DNA of 64,000 nt from Tetracentron sinense (Eukaryota; Streptophyta; Magnoliopsida; Trochodendrales; Trochodendraceae): NCBI GenBank assembly GCA_015143295.1, contig CM026574.1, positions 13,208,938-13,272,937 on the forward strand, written 5' to 3'. Shown here one piece after another: positions 31,641-44,170 of this stretch. The notes beneath the pieces were generated by a model. It was not told the origin of the DNA. It saw nothing but the letters and a program-made list of their open reading frames with translations, and did no database searches. The first letter of the stretch is position 1, and each line of letters starts with the position of its first letter. Both the position numbers and the translations under genes were made by a program.

Positions 31641-33501
31641 ATGGCAGGCCCTTCAGGAATAATTAAGCCGGGAGGCCTAGGTCCTTCACTCAAATTGGAG
31701 ATGCGTGCTGCTTGCGATGCCAAACTCAGAGACACAGCTACAATCTTTAGTTCAGCTCAAGGCCTTAACTCTGCCTGTTGCCTAGTTTGGATACAGAGAT
31801 ACCATGTGGGAAATATTTTAGACCTTGCTTTGATCGATCCAGATTGGCGTTTAGTCAAGGCGGCGATTCTTTGTTGGGATCCTAAAAGTGTAGTTTTCCG
31901 TTTTGGGAAAAATGAAATGTGTCCGACGATCGAAGAAGTTAAACGCATCTTAGGGCTTGATATTGATGGTCCTGCTATTCTACCCCACTACAGAACAAAT
32001 TACCAGTTTGAGCTCGCGCAGTTCTTACACATCAAGTCTGACCGATTACCCAACAATGCCAAAGGTACTTACTCAAGGGTTGAAATGAACAAACTGTGGG
32101 ATATGTATAGACCTTCGTGGGATCCTAGCGCATCTGAAGCTGAATCCGAGTCAACACTCAATGTTCTTACATGGATTGTTTTAGCTCAGCTTATCTTCCC
32201 AAAAAACCTCAGTAGTGCTGAATCTGTATTGGTGGGGGTAGTCAAAGACATGCGTAGTGGAGGGTCAGTCGTCCCGATGATCCTGGGAGAGCTTCTTAGG
32301 GGTCTTAAATATAGCAGTGAGAACAGGAAAGGGACATTCAACGCCAGTTTATCTCTTTTACATTTATGGTTGGTGGAGCATTTACCATCAATGGTTACTG
32401 TGCCCTCAGAATTAGCTTATGATGCTCGGAACATAGTGTGAAAATTCAGCCAGACCCAATCCAAGCTTATTTTCAAAAAAAATGGAAGACTGTTACAGAA
32501 AGCTCCAGCAGTTAACAGAGGACGAGATAATTTGGAAGTGTCGTTGGCTTGTAATCAACAAGCAAAGGCTTCCTCTTTTAACTACTTTTGGAAGAAGATG
32601 TATAGTTCTTGCTGGCCTAACTGGTTCGTCACCCTACATTCCACTCAGAGTACTCCGACAGTTTGGATACCAGCAGTTTATCCCAGTAAGTGATGATTTA
32701 GCAAAAGACTATTGTGTTTTCTCTACTACATCTGAACTTCTAGAGAGACGTTTCCAAAATGAATGGAGACGATCCAAAAGAGAAAAATTTCCAGACGATA
32801 TAGTAGAGCTTGGATTGGGGATACCGTCGACTGAAGAAGAGTATGATTTGTGGTTGGAGAACCCGGACATACAATCAGAAATGCCAAAGCCAGCAGAATT
32901 GCTCACCCCAGTTACAGCACCGTCCAGGGGAAGCCTTCCCCTTTCTGAGGTGGTGGTGCCGTGGAAAGATACTTTCCTTGGTAATCGTCTTAAGATACTA
33001 AGGGATACGAAGAAGCTCAAGTCAGCGCAATAGGCGCACCGGCAACATGAAGCTGAGTTGAAGAGGGAATGTCAGGAAGTCCGCAAGAAGGAAGAACAGT
33101 TGGAGCAGATCCAAGTCAAGATTCTGAGAGATATGGAAGAGTTGGAGAAAGCGCAACAGACTCTCCGACAACAGGAAGATGACTTGAGGAGTCGACGTCA
33201 GTTGGCCCGTGATAAAGAACATCAGTTAGAGCAAGCACTCCGAGAGTTTCAAAAGCGGAAAAGAGATGATGCTGAGGAGTCTTTCCAGTTTGAAGTCCAA
33301 TTCCGTCAGAATCAAGAACATTTGAAAGCAGTCAGACACCGTGCTCAAGTCGAGGCTCTAGAGTTCGATTACAGGATTCAAAGTGCGTCGGGCGTGGTAG
33401 ATAGGCTAGAAAATGAGATTGCTATCCTTCGTCAACAAGTGGTAGACCTTGGGGACAACCCCTTACCTCCCGACTTTATTATTCCTGAGAGACCTGTATA
33501 G
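31641..33501 (+). pseudogene. Tat/Ogre ORF1 (upstream extra protein), broken
   Basis: Three open pieces: 31641-32441, 32482-33033 and 33058-33501. The first resembles the plant mobile/DUF7745-like domain carried upstream of gag by Ogre-type elements (MAGPSGIIKPG.., SVVFRFGKNEMCPTIEEVKR). The second continues with WKCRWLVINKQRLPLLTTFG. The third is a long coiled coil (EVRKKEEQLEQIQVKILRDM..) ending NPLPPDFIIPERPV. Between pieces one and two the frame changes near 32440-32530. Pieces two and three are in one frame and separated by a TAG at 33031 where a Gln codon is likely. The function of ORF1 in these elements is unknown. Confidence 0.75.
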
Positions 33502-33678
33502 GGTTAGGTCATTTTCCTTTTGTCTTTCTATTTGTCTTTTGTTGCTTTTCATTATTTTTCTTTTGGTTTAGTGTTGTCTTAGAATCACACAAACACATGC
33601 ATATATAAAAGTAATTTTCATCTTTTTGCTGTCAAATCATGCATTCATGTTTAATCGCTACATCTTTCTCAGTGTTGG

Positions 33679-36600
33679 ATGAAACAGCGAATTGTCACTC
33701 GTTCTGTATCTCGTGCTCTTGCTCAAGCTGTAATACTCGATCTGGACAGTCCTGAAGTCGCAGACTGGTCATCTCAAAGTTCAGCAGACATGGCTGCTCC
33801 CAGCAATCGTTTGGATTCAAGTACAAACCAGCTTGTACAAGCACACGATCAGGAGATACATGGGATGAAAACCCAATTGGACAATATTCAGGAAACCTTG
33901 CAGGCCCTGATGGCTTTGCAACTTAATAAACCTGCACACCAACCAGAAACTGAACCATTTCAACCAGAACAGCCTAGAACTGTATTCCAACCAGAAAATT
34001 TTCAGTCGGACCAACCTGGCTTGGAACCTTTCGGCATCAACCAGATCAGTCAGGGTTTAGACCTTTTCAACCGGATCAACCTAGGGTTGAGATTCCCGTC
34101 CTAAATTTTACCTTTATCAATCCCCTTCATGATCAACCAGTTGAGGATGGTGATTTTGACTACACTCGGTTTGATGGAAAAACTGGTGAGGCTGTACACT
34201 GTGATAATCACAATCCAAAGGTGCCACAAGATTCTGAGTTGTTGATGTCTCTCAAAAACCAACAAGAAGAAATTCGTCAGTTGAAAGAGATGATGAAAAA
34301 AATGCAGGGAGTACCATCTTCCTCTACAGGGATAACTCTGGATGATCTAGTTTTCTCCTCTGATACTTTGGTTCCCTATGATTTTCGAGTTCCAGAATTC
34401 ACCAAATATGGGGGCAAAGGGTGCCCGAAGGAGCGTCTATAGTTGTATGTGGGAGACATGATGGCTTACAGAGATAAACCATCATATCTTATCCAATATT
34501 TCCAGAAAAGTCTGAAAGATGCCGTTCTAAGGTGGTGGCTTTCAATTGATAGGAAGCGGATTACCAGTTGGCAGGATGTGATCGATCTCTTCATTGATCA
34601 ATTCTCTTTTAATTTAGAGGTGCTCCTGCAAAAGAGTGACCTAGAGCAGCTGTCTCAGAAGAATAACAAATCATTCATTGAGTATGCCGCTAGATGGAGA
34701 GAGGTGGCATCAAGATTATCAGTGCAATTGTTAAAGGAAGAAATGGCCTCAACTTTCTTGGGAACCTTAAAGCAACCATATTCGACACTAATGATAACTT
34801 TACTGGCAACAGATTTCAAGGTAATTGTCGAGACAGGAGCAAGAATTGAAACGGCTGTTAAAAATGGTACTATACATGCCAGTCTTAGCAATACATCTCC
34901 GAGGTCGAGTACTCCATTTAATAGGAATAATGGGCAAAAAGATACCAGGAAAAGAGAAGAAGTTAATTGGATTGCACCCAGTGCACCCTTGATGTTGCCT
35001 GCTCCACCGATTCGACAACATCCTCAACCTCAAAATCCTCAGCCAGTAAGGCAAAATCAGTATCAACAGGCGCGACAGCCAGTGAGAAACCCTCAAAGAA
35101 ATTTCACTCCCTTCCCTTACTCTTTAAGTCAGCTCCTGACTTTCCTTCTCAAACAGGATCTAGTAACTCTAAAGGGACCGACTCCTCTCATTCTAGTTGA
35201 TAAGCAAAATCGAAATTACCATGCAGATCATTATTGTGCATATCATCGAGGCCCGGGTCATGCTACAGATGTATGTTACACTCTACGGCATGATATTCAA
35301 AATCTTTTAGATCAAGGCAGAGTTGAATTTACACCTGGAAATACTAGCATCATCCAAGCTCCTCTTCCCCCACATCAAGGACAAATTAATTTTCTGAGCG
35401 GGGATGAGTCTGATGTTAGTATGGTGGAGATTGGTGGGCTATCAGAGACAGATAATGCTATCTGTCCTTCGTACCGAGTCCCTGTTCGAATCCCATATCC
35501 TCAGTCTTTGTCGTCTCCCGAATCCCCAGTTATTCAACCCATCCAAACACCTCGCATGTCGCCAGTCCACTCATCTACTATTCAACCCATTCAGCGTCCT
35601 ATACAAATCCCTTTTATTCCTGTTGAAGAAGAGAGGATTGTTTATACCATCCCTTGCCCTGTTGGTTGGCCTACAACCCCAGTTGTATCATCTCCACGAC
35701 CCCTTGGTAAAGGTCCAGTCCAGATTCCGTACATTCCAGCACCAATCCATCCCCTTAATCGTTTACCGGCCCCTCCATCTCTCATTCTAGACAATGAAAA
35801 CATCACTGCAATAACCAGGTCAGGAAGAGTTTACCAGCAACCAGAAGTTGAGTTGCCTAAGTCCAAGGGCAAAGAGCAATGTCTGAGTCCTGAGCAACAA
35901 AAAGAGGAAGATGCGGCATTGTTAAAAATTTTGGAGAAAGCGAAGGAATATAATATTGCCCATCAACTCACGAGGCTCCCAGCTCAAATTTCAGTGATGG
36001 GACTACTCTTAACTTCAGAACACCATCGGGAGCAATTGCTTAAGGTGTTTAACAACGCTCATGTCACAAAGGATATAACGCCAGAGCATTTGGGGCAACT
36101 GGTAGGTCAGATTCTGGAACCAAAGACCATTACCTTCAGTGAAGAGGAAATCCCGGACAGTGATAAGGAACATACCAGAGCTCTTTACATCTCAGTGCAG
36201 TGCAGGGGTAAAACACTTTCAGCAGTTCTGGTAGATAATGGGTCTGGTTTGAATGTCTGTACCTTAACTACTTTGGAAGGTTTGGGAATGGATATCAGCC
36301 ATGTCAAGAAAATACCTATGACAATTAGAGCTTTCGACAATTCAACTTGTCAAAATTTGGGAGACGTCGACTTAAACATCTCTATTGGGCCATCAGAATT
36401 TTTGACCGATTTTCAAGTGGTTAATGTGCCAGCTTCTTTCACTCTTCTTCTTGGAAGGCCGTGGATCCACATGGCCGGAGCTATCCCATCATCACTTCAT
36501 CAGTGGATTAAGTTCATTCAAGGTGACCAATTGATTGTGATTCCGACAGAATCTTTGGCAAATTCCTTTGGGGATGTCCCAGAATTGGGACAAGGGGCAG

Positions 36601-37229
36601 CTTTTATGACTTATCAATTTGAGGAGGTTACTTGTATTGCTCAGCTTGAAAGCAAGAAAGATGAATATATACCAGCCGTAGTGAGGATCATGGCAAAAAT
36701 GAGGTACAGACCTGGTTTGGGATTGGGCGCCCACCATCAAGGAATGAAGAAGCGGTATGTGGCACCTCGCTACACACCTCGTTTTGGAATAGGATACAAA
36801 CCAGAGTTGAAAGATTTCCTGAACAAGTTGACTAAAGGAAAATCATCAGTAAAGTCGGTGCCCCCACCTCCCCTATCTGTTACCTTTCCTACTAGTACTC
36901 TCAGACCCTCTGATTTTGAAATCTATAACAACCTTCCTTTTGAGGAAACAGACCCAGAGCCAACTGTCAACCCTGCACCCAAACCTTAGCCAAAGGACGA
37001 TCCTGCAAGGTTTCATGAAATGTTCGAGGTTGCTCAATTGTTTGAAGAACTCGCTGTTGATGATGCAGTCCAGATTGATCACGTGGCAGAGGAACAGGTT
37101 TGCACCCTTTCTAGTGCTTCGCAAGCACCATCCAGTTCTGTTCCGCTCATACGAGCCAGTTCTTCTCCGCTCGTATGGTGTACCGATCCCATCACAGTTG
37201 AAGCAGCCAGAGGAAGGCAGAGAAAGAAG
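33679..37229 (+). pseudogene. Tat gag-protease, exon before the intron, broken
   Basis: Starts MKQRIVTRSVSRALAQ. There is one frame change near 34030, then TAG at 34440 and 36987 within an otherwise continuous frame. Gag has the capsid-type segment (LRWWLSIDRKRITSWQDV, FIEYAARWREVASRL) and a single CxxH-type knuckle CAYHRGPGHATDVC (35235-35276). The protease motif is LVDNGSGLNV (about 36229), with Asn after the catalytic Asp as is usual in Tat. GRPWIHMAGAIPSSLHQ follows. A G-patch-like glycine motif (YRPGLGLGAHHQGMKKRY) sits before the C-terminal linker. The exon ends in phase 0 at 37229. Confidence 0.9.
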
Positions 37230-37585
37230 GTCGGACTAGTCGGACCATAATCCAGTTTCTTTTCTTTATTTGTTCTCTTCATCTTTAGGTCAAAGAGAGA
37301 AAAACCAAAAAAAATTGTTTTCTAGGCGGCTTTGTTGGTCATTTCAAAATAGTCGATAGTCTTTTCCCTTTATGCATCTTTGTAAATATTGCAAAACATT
37401 AGAAAATCAATGAAATTCATTTTCTTTGTCTTAAGACTAGTTTCTTTTTGTACATACATAAAATCTTGGCTCATGATGGTATGACCTAGGTCTTCAAAAG
37501 AGGCTTAGTGATCTGAAGTCACTACAAAAAAAAAAAAACAAAAAACAAAACTCAAATACTAAGACCGAGCTTACTGGTTTGCCAG
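37230..37585 (+). other. Predicted phase-0 intron between protease and RT
   Basis: Donor AAG|GTCGGAC and acceptor TTTGCCAG|GGAATTGCC, 356 bp, with stops in all frames. Removing it joins the upstream frame (codon ends at 37229) to the RT frame (codon starts at 37586) exactly. The minus-strand Tat element has an intron of the same phase at the corresponding point. A PR-RT intron is known for Ogre elements. Confidence 0.65.
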
Positions 37586-40500
37586 GGAATTGCCCAGGAC
37601 AAAGCTAATTCTAAACATGAAATCAATCTTGAACTTTTGGAAGTAGAGTATGACGAAGAGCAAGAAGAGGAACCTCCACAAGAGATCCTCGACCTCCTTG
37701 AACATTATGAAGGGATATGTAAACCTAATGATGAGGACACCGAGACCATAAATCTCGGATCCGAAGATGATCCTAAGTGTGTAAAGATTGGCACTACAAT
37801 GAGTCCTGAGCAAAGGAGCGCTATGATTGACTTCCTCAAAAGTTACATTGATGTATTCGCTTGGTCATACGCAGACATGCCTGGCCTTGATCCAGAATTA
37901 GTAGTCCACAGATTGCCTTTAAACCCAGGAATGAAACCAGTTAAGCAGAAGCTCAGACGGTTAAGGCCAGAATGGTCTCAGAAAGTTAAAGAGGAGATCG
38001 AAAAGCAAATAAGTGCGGGTTTTCTAGCAGTAGCAACTTACCAAGAATGGCTGGCTAATATCGTACCGGTGCCTAAGAAATATGGCAAGGTCAGAATGTG
38101 CATTGACTATAGAAACTTGAACAAGGCTAGTCCAAAAGATAATTTTCCACTTCCTCACATAGATATCCTTGTCGATAACATAGCTGGACATGAAACCCTA
38201 TCTTTCATGGATGGGTTTTCTGGATACAATCAGATTAAAATGGCTGAAGAGGATATGGAAAAGACCTCATTCATTACCCCTTGGGGCACCTTTTGTTACA
38301 AGGTCATGCCATTTGGGCTTAAGAATGCAGGGGCAACTTATCAAAGGACGATGACAGCATTATTTCATAATATGATGCACAAGAGTACAGAGGTTTATGT
38401 AGACGACATGATTGTCAAATCTCCGCTGGCTAAAGATCACCCAGAAGATTTGAAGAAGTTATGTGACAGGCTCAGAGTCTTTGGTTTAAGGCTAAATCCA
38501 GCAAAATGTATTTTCGGAACAACTTCAGGGAAACTCCTTGGTTTCATTGTTAGCAAAAGAGGAATCGAAGTTGATCCAGCTAAAGCAAAAGCTATCATCG
38601 AGATGCCTGCACCTCAAACAGAAAAGGAAATTCGAGGATTTCTGGGCAGAATTCAGTATATCAGTCGTTTTATTGCACAGCTTACTCCGATTTGTGAGCC
38701 GATATTCAAATTGCTTAGAAAGAATGTGCATACAGTCTGGTCAGATGAATGTCAATAGGCCTTTGATAAGATCAAGCAGTATCTTCTCAATCCACCCGTA
38801 CTTGTCCCTCCAACACCCGGACGACCACTTTTAATGTATATCTCCATACAAAAGACTTCAATGGGTTGTGTGCTAGCTCAGCATGATGAATCAGGCAGGA
38901 AAGAACAGGCCATTTACTACATCAGTAAGCGTTTGCATGAGTACGAAGAGAAGTACAATGCGTTAGAGAGGACTTGTCTAGCATTGGTTTGGGCCACCCA
39001 GCGCTTGCGACATTATTTATTATCCTACCCTGTGATTTTGATATCAAGAATGGATCCGCTCAAGTACTTACTAGAGAAGCCTGCTACGTCAGGACGAACA
39101 GCTCGGTGGCTCATGATGTTATCAGAATTTGACATCACGTACATGATGCAGAAATCAATCAAGGGGTAAGCAATTGCAGATCATTTGGCATATAACCCAT
39201 CATCCGATTATGTTTCAGTGCATGACCAATTTCCGGATGAAGCTATTCTAAGTTTAGAACCAGAAAATCCTGATTATATTGGATGGGAAATGTACTTTGA
39301 TGGAGCCGCAAACCAACATGGGAATGGGGCAGGAGCAGTCTTAATCTCGCCAAGAGGAGCTCATCTTCCTATCTCAGTCAAGCTAAGGTTCAAATGTTCA
39401 AATAATGCTGCAGAATACGAGGCATGTATACCTGGACTCAGAGAAGCACATTGTATTGGCATAGAAGAGATTGATGTTTACGGTGATTCGTCATTGGTAA
39501 TTTGTCAAGCTAATGAGTCATGGGCAATCAAGGAAGAAAAGTTGATTCCGTATCTGGCATGCCTTAATGTTTTGATCACCAAATTCAGGAGAATCACTTT
39601 CAATCACAGGTGCAGGACGCATAACAGATTCGCCGATGCTCTTGCAACCCTAGCTACGATGGTGAAATTTCCTAAAGGAAATCTGATTTGGCCTATTGAG
39701 ATTCAGCAACAAGACCAACCAGCTTATTGTCTAGTTATAGAAGAGCGCCTAGATGACAAGCCATGGTACACAGATATCAAGCAATACTTGGATGACGGCA
39801 CTTTTCCTCTGGAAGCCACCAAAACAGATCGTCGAGCAATCAGAAGACTCTCTATTCAGTTTGTTCTCTCAGGAGGAGTATTATACAAGAGGTCACCAAA
39901 CTTGATTTGGTTGAGATGCCTTGATAAAAAGGAAGCAGCACAAGTGGTTGAGGAAGTTCACGGAGGGGTTTGTGGTCCCCACATGAACGGATTAATGCTG
40001 TCAAAGAAGATTCTTAGATTGGGATACTACTGGACTACTATGAAATCCGATTGCTGTCACCATGTTTAGAAATGCCATCAATGCCAGATTTATGCAGACC
40101 GAATCAATGCACCGCCTATTACATTGCACAATCTTACCGCACCTTGGCCTTTCTCAGCCTGGGGCATATACGTCATTGGGCCCATCACACCGAAAGCATC
40201 AAATGGCCATCGATTCATTCTTGTAGCAATCGATTATTTCACAAAATGGGTTGAAGCAGCTTCTTTTGCTAATGTCACGGCCTCAGTTGTTCAGCGGTTT
40301 TTCAAAAAAGATATCATCTGCAGATATGGTGTTCCGTATGAGATTGTCACAGATAACGCTCTTAATTTCTGCAACAAAGGTATGACTGAACTCTGCCAAA
40401 GATTCAAAATCCAGCATCATAATTCTACACCATACAGACTTCAGGCCAATGGTACAGTTGAAGCCGCAAACAAAAATATGAAGCGAATTATCGAGAAGAT

Positions 40501-41011
40501 GGCAATTAGGTATTCTGCCTGGCATGAAATGCTCCCCTATGCACTCATGGCCTACAGAACATCGATTCGCACTTCGACTGGTGCGACACCATTCTCCTTA
40601 GCATACGGTATGGAAGCTGTCTTGCCTATTGAGGTAGAAATTCCGTCATTACGAGTGCTAATGGAAGCAGAAATTGAAGAATCAGAATGGGCACAAGCCA
40701 GATATAAACAGTTGCATCTGATTGAAGAAAAACGACTGAAAGCCATAGATCACTCTCAAGCCTATCAGAGGCGTATGGCTAGGGCGTTCAATAAGAAAGT
40801 CAAGCACCGAGATATTGAAGTTGGTGACCTTGTTCTCCGGAAATTTTTGCCAAATCGTCCAGATCCGAGAGGGAAATTTACACCAAACTACGAAGGCCCA
40901 TACATTGTCCGGGAAAAGTTCTCTGGAGGCGCCCTTCGGCTTGGACGTATGGATGATGAGGATCTTCCTGAGCCAATCAACATAGATAAAGTTAAGAAGT
41001 ATTATGCTTAG
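37586..41011 (+). pseudogene. Tat RT-RNase H-RNase H-integrase, three stops
   Basis: One frame from 37586 to the terminal stop at 41011, broken only by TAG 38756, TAA 39167 and TAG 40067. RT has VPVPKK.GKVRMCIDYRNLN, FMDGFSGYNQI and YVDD (38396-38407). The first RNase H follows at about 38.8-39.1 kb. A second, archaeal-like RNase H starts at YFDGAANQHGNGAGAV with AAEYEA, GDSSLV and RFADALA. Integrase has the zinc finger (VHGGVCGPH..CHQC), then WGIYVIGP, VTDNALNF and NGTVEAANK. The first catalytic Asp of the integrase triad is Tyr (TAC at 40169-40171), so this integrase should be inactive. The C-terminus GPYIVREKFSGGALRLGRMD is intact. Confidence 0.92.
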
Positions 41012-41601
41012 GATCCTATCTGATAATTGCTTGTACTCTTAGCTTCTTTGGGACATGATAGGAGGTCGTATTTGGCACCTGTTCTCCCTATAAATCATGT
41101 AACACCTACAATATATCAATAAAGTTCGTTAGTTAACCCTTCGAGCCTAATAACCTCTCTTTCAAAAACTTTTTATCGGGACACCTTGCACTTAGTCTGC
41201 TATGAACTACGTCATGGCCTGATCCTGAAAAGGGTACGTAGGCAACCTAGAAACCAGGTGCGGTCAAATTTTCAAATCATTTGGGCAAGAGTAGCCTCAA
41301 TTCGTAAAAAAGGAGGAAGCCCAGCTAAAAAAAAAAAAAAAAAAGGGGGTTGATCGAAAAGATAATGAAAGAAAAAAAAATAATTTTTTTGATCAAGAGG
41401 TGCTCAAGAAAAGAAAGAATTACGATAAGCAGAAAGGGTGTTCCATACTTTCGGCCCCCCTCAGCCAACATTTCGTCCTATCTCAAGTCCTCCTAGATCC
41501 CTTAGAGACTAAGAGTAAAAGCAATTATCAGAATAGTATTTGAGGTATAACACTGACATTCAAGGCAATGAAGGGAGTAAAGCCTCAATCGGAATAAATC
41601 G

Positions 41602-42120
41602 CGAGCATGAGTGAAAACTGGAAACAGCCTCATTGCGCAAAAATTACGCGAACCCCAGTCTTAGTCTTGTGACTAGGGGCAAAAAAGGGGAAAAAGAGGA
41701 TCTGTTCAATTTCGCAGGCATGAGTGAAAACCGGGAACGGCCTTATTGCGCAAAAATTATGCGAACCCGTGACTTGGTTATTCCAAGGGTAAAAAAGGGA
41801 AAACGTTGAAAGTGGTTCAACAGCGGAACTGATGAAGTCAAGCAATCAGTCGCAATATCAAGAGTTGAATCATATGGAATAAATCGCGGGCATGAGTGAA
41901 AACCGGAAACGGCCTCATTGCGCAAAAATTACGCGAACCCCGGTCCTAGTCTTGTGACTAGGGGCAAAAAAGGGAAAAAAGAGGATCTGATCAACTTCGC
42001 AAGCATGAGTGAAAACCGGCAACGGCCTCATCGCGCAAAAATTATGCAAACCCGTGACTTGGTCATTCCAAGGGTAAAAAAGGGAAAAAAGTTGAAAAAC
42101 AGTTCAATAGCAAAATCTAC
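41602..42120 (+). repeat. 3' UTR repeat, composite AB unit of about 285 bp, two copies
   Basis: A (about 112 bp) and B halves start GC.(G/A)GCATGAGTGAAAACCGG and ACGGCCTCATTGCGCAAAAA. They then diverge to CTAGTCTTGTGACTAGGGGC (A) or CTTGGTCATTCCAAGGG (B), each able to form a small hairpin. The order is ABAB. A diverged copy of both halves is present in the minus-strand Tat element at 57180-57390. Confidence 0.8.
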
Positions 42121-42587
42121 AGAAGACCTCTTGTGCTCTGCCTCTCAAGCAATCAGTTGTCTTAGCAATCCATTTGTTCACAGGAATCCTTGTATTACCG
42201 ATCCAACACATGATGAGATCAAACTTATATATCCTGGACAATAACGATCAATAAAAGTGATTTCTCTTGGTCATACTGTACTTTTCGAAAAAGCCAAATG
42301 TTTTCATGGTTTCCAAATGCTACATCCAAAAGGCAGTTCCCTTGTAGTAGAGTATAGTATTTCGCATGGTTTCAAAAGCCATCTTTCAAAATAATTTTTT
42401 CTAAAAATAAATAAATAAATAAATAATTTTAAAAAAAAAAATATCTAAAGATTTTGCTCATATGGGTCTCATGGTCTGACTATGGCAATCTTCTTTCGCC
42501 AGCAATCACCATGGCAAGCAGCGTCTTTTGCGATCGCAAATTAGCAAGGAAGCAAGTCAATCTCTGGAAAATTATCTTTCCTCTGCT
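42121..42587 (+). other. 3' UTR of the Tat element, no repeat
   Basis: Non-coding stretch with a poly-A/(AAAT) tract near 42400-42440. Confidence 0.5.
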
Positions 42588-43870
42588 ATTTGACATTGAA
42601 ATGTGTTGTCATTCAATCTCTCCTAAGTTGACATCGAAATGTGTTGTCATCCATTTCATCTCTTCTGTTTGACATCGAAATGCGTTGTCATACATCTCTT
42701 CTTGGTTGACATCGAAATGCGTTGTCATCCATTTCATCTCTTCTGTTTGACATCGAAATGTGTTGTCATTCATTCAATCCTGGTTGACATTGAAATGTGT
42801 TGTCACCCATCAATTCCATCTCTTCTTGGTTGACATCGAAATGTGTTGTCATCTATTTCATCTCTTCTGTTTGACATCGAAATACGTTGTCATACATCTC
42901 TTCTTGGTTGACATCGAAATGTGTTGTCATCCATTTTATCTCTTCTGTTTGACATTGAAATGTGTTGTCAACATCCCTTCTTGGTTGACATCGAAATGTG
43001 TTGTCATCCATTTTATCTCTTCTGTTTGACATCGAAATGTGTTGTCATACATCCCTTCTTGGTTGACATCGAAATGTGTTGTCATCCATTTCATCTCTTC
43101 TGTTTGACATCGAAATGTGTTGTCATACATCACTTCTTGGTTGACATTGAAATGTGTTGCCATCCATTTCATCTATTCTGTTTGACATTGAAATGTGTTG
43201 TCATTCATTCAAATCCTGCTGACATCGAAATGTGTTGTCATCCATTCCATCAATTCAATCTCTTCTCGGTTGACATCGAAATGTGTTGTCATCTATTTCA
43301 TCGCTTCTGTTTGACATCGAAATGTGTTGTCATACAATCTCTCCTTGGTTGACATCGAAATGTGTTGTCATCCATTTCGTCTCTTCTGTTTGACATCGAA
43401 ATGTGTTGTCATTCATTCAAATCCTGGCTGACATCGAAATGTGTTGTCATCCATTCCATTAATTCAATCTCTTCTCGGTTGACATCGAAATGTGTTGTCA
43501 TCCATTTCATCTCTTCTGTTTGACATCAAAATGTGTTGTCATCCGTTTCATCTCTTCTGTCTGACATCGAAGTGTGTTGTCATACATCTCTTCTTGGTTG
43601 ACATCGAAATGTGTTGTCATCCTCTTCCTGGTTGACATCGAAATGTGTTGTCATCCATTTCATCTCTTCTGTTTGACATCAAAATGTGTTGTCATTCATC
43701 CAATCCTGGCTGACATCGAAATGTGTTGTCACCCATCCATTCAATCTCTTCTTGGTTGACATCGAAATATGTTGTCCCCATTTCATCTCGTCTGTTTGAC
43801 ATTGGAATGCATTGTCATGCATTCATCTCACCTGTTTGACAATCGAATGTGTTGTCACACACTCCATCAA
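42588..43870 (+). repeat. Minisatellite of about 39-41 bp, roughly 32 copies, in the Tat 3' UTR
   Basis: The core TGACATCGAAATGTG(T)TGTCA recurs about 32 times at spacings of 34-52 bp, alternating with CATTTCATCTCTTCTGTT or CATACATCTCTTCTTGGT spacers. The TGACA/TGTCA ends of each core are self-complementary. Many spacings are multiples of three, which creates spurious open frames. Tat/Ogre elements are known for hypervariable 3' UTR tandem repeats. Confidence 0.95.
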
Positions 43871-44157
43871 TCACTTTGTTTTCGAGTTCCCTTCAATCCA
43901 TATTTTCCCTTACATTCATTTTCCATATCAATCCTTCACTCCATATCCCATTTACATTGTTTTTCCCTAGCAGTCCTCCGTAATGAGGCCATAAACTACT
44001 GTACATCACTCCATCTATTTGTTTTGGCAAGTTTACCAGGACTAGTTGTTTAGTTTCCATTTCTTTTATTTTTGATTTTCATAAGCTTTTTGGGTTTTAC
44101 GTGTGTAAAAATGATAGTGTTTCAGTCTTTGTCGTTCGATTGTTAACACTCTCCGAC

Positions 44158-44170
44158 AAAGAGGGGCAAC
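44158..44170 (+). other. Polypurine tract of the Tat element
   Basis: AAAGAGGGGCAAC directly before the 3' LTR. The minus-strand Tat element has CAAAGAGGGGCAGT at the same place. Confidence 0.85.

Noticed and set aside
42639..43759. Open frames of 60-143 codons on both strands reading repeated SKCVVIHPFLVDIEMCCHP-type peptides
   Set aside because: They translate the minisatellite, many of whose spacings are multiples of three; no start context, domain or codon bias supports a protein.
42588..43870. CRISPR-like regular spacing of a conserved core with variable spacers
   Set aside because: The spacers are two recurring types, not unique sequences, and the array lies inside a plant retrotransposon.
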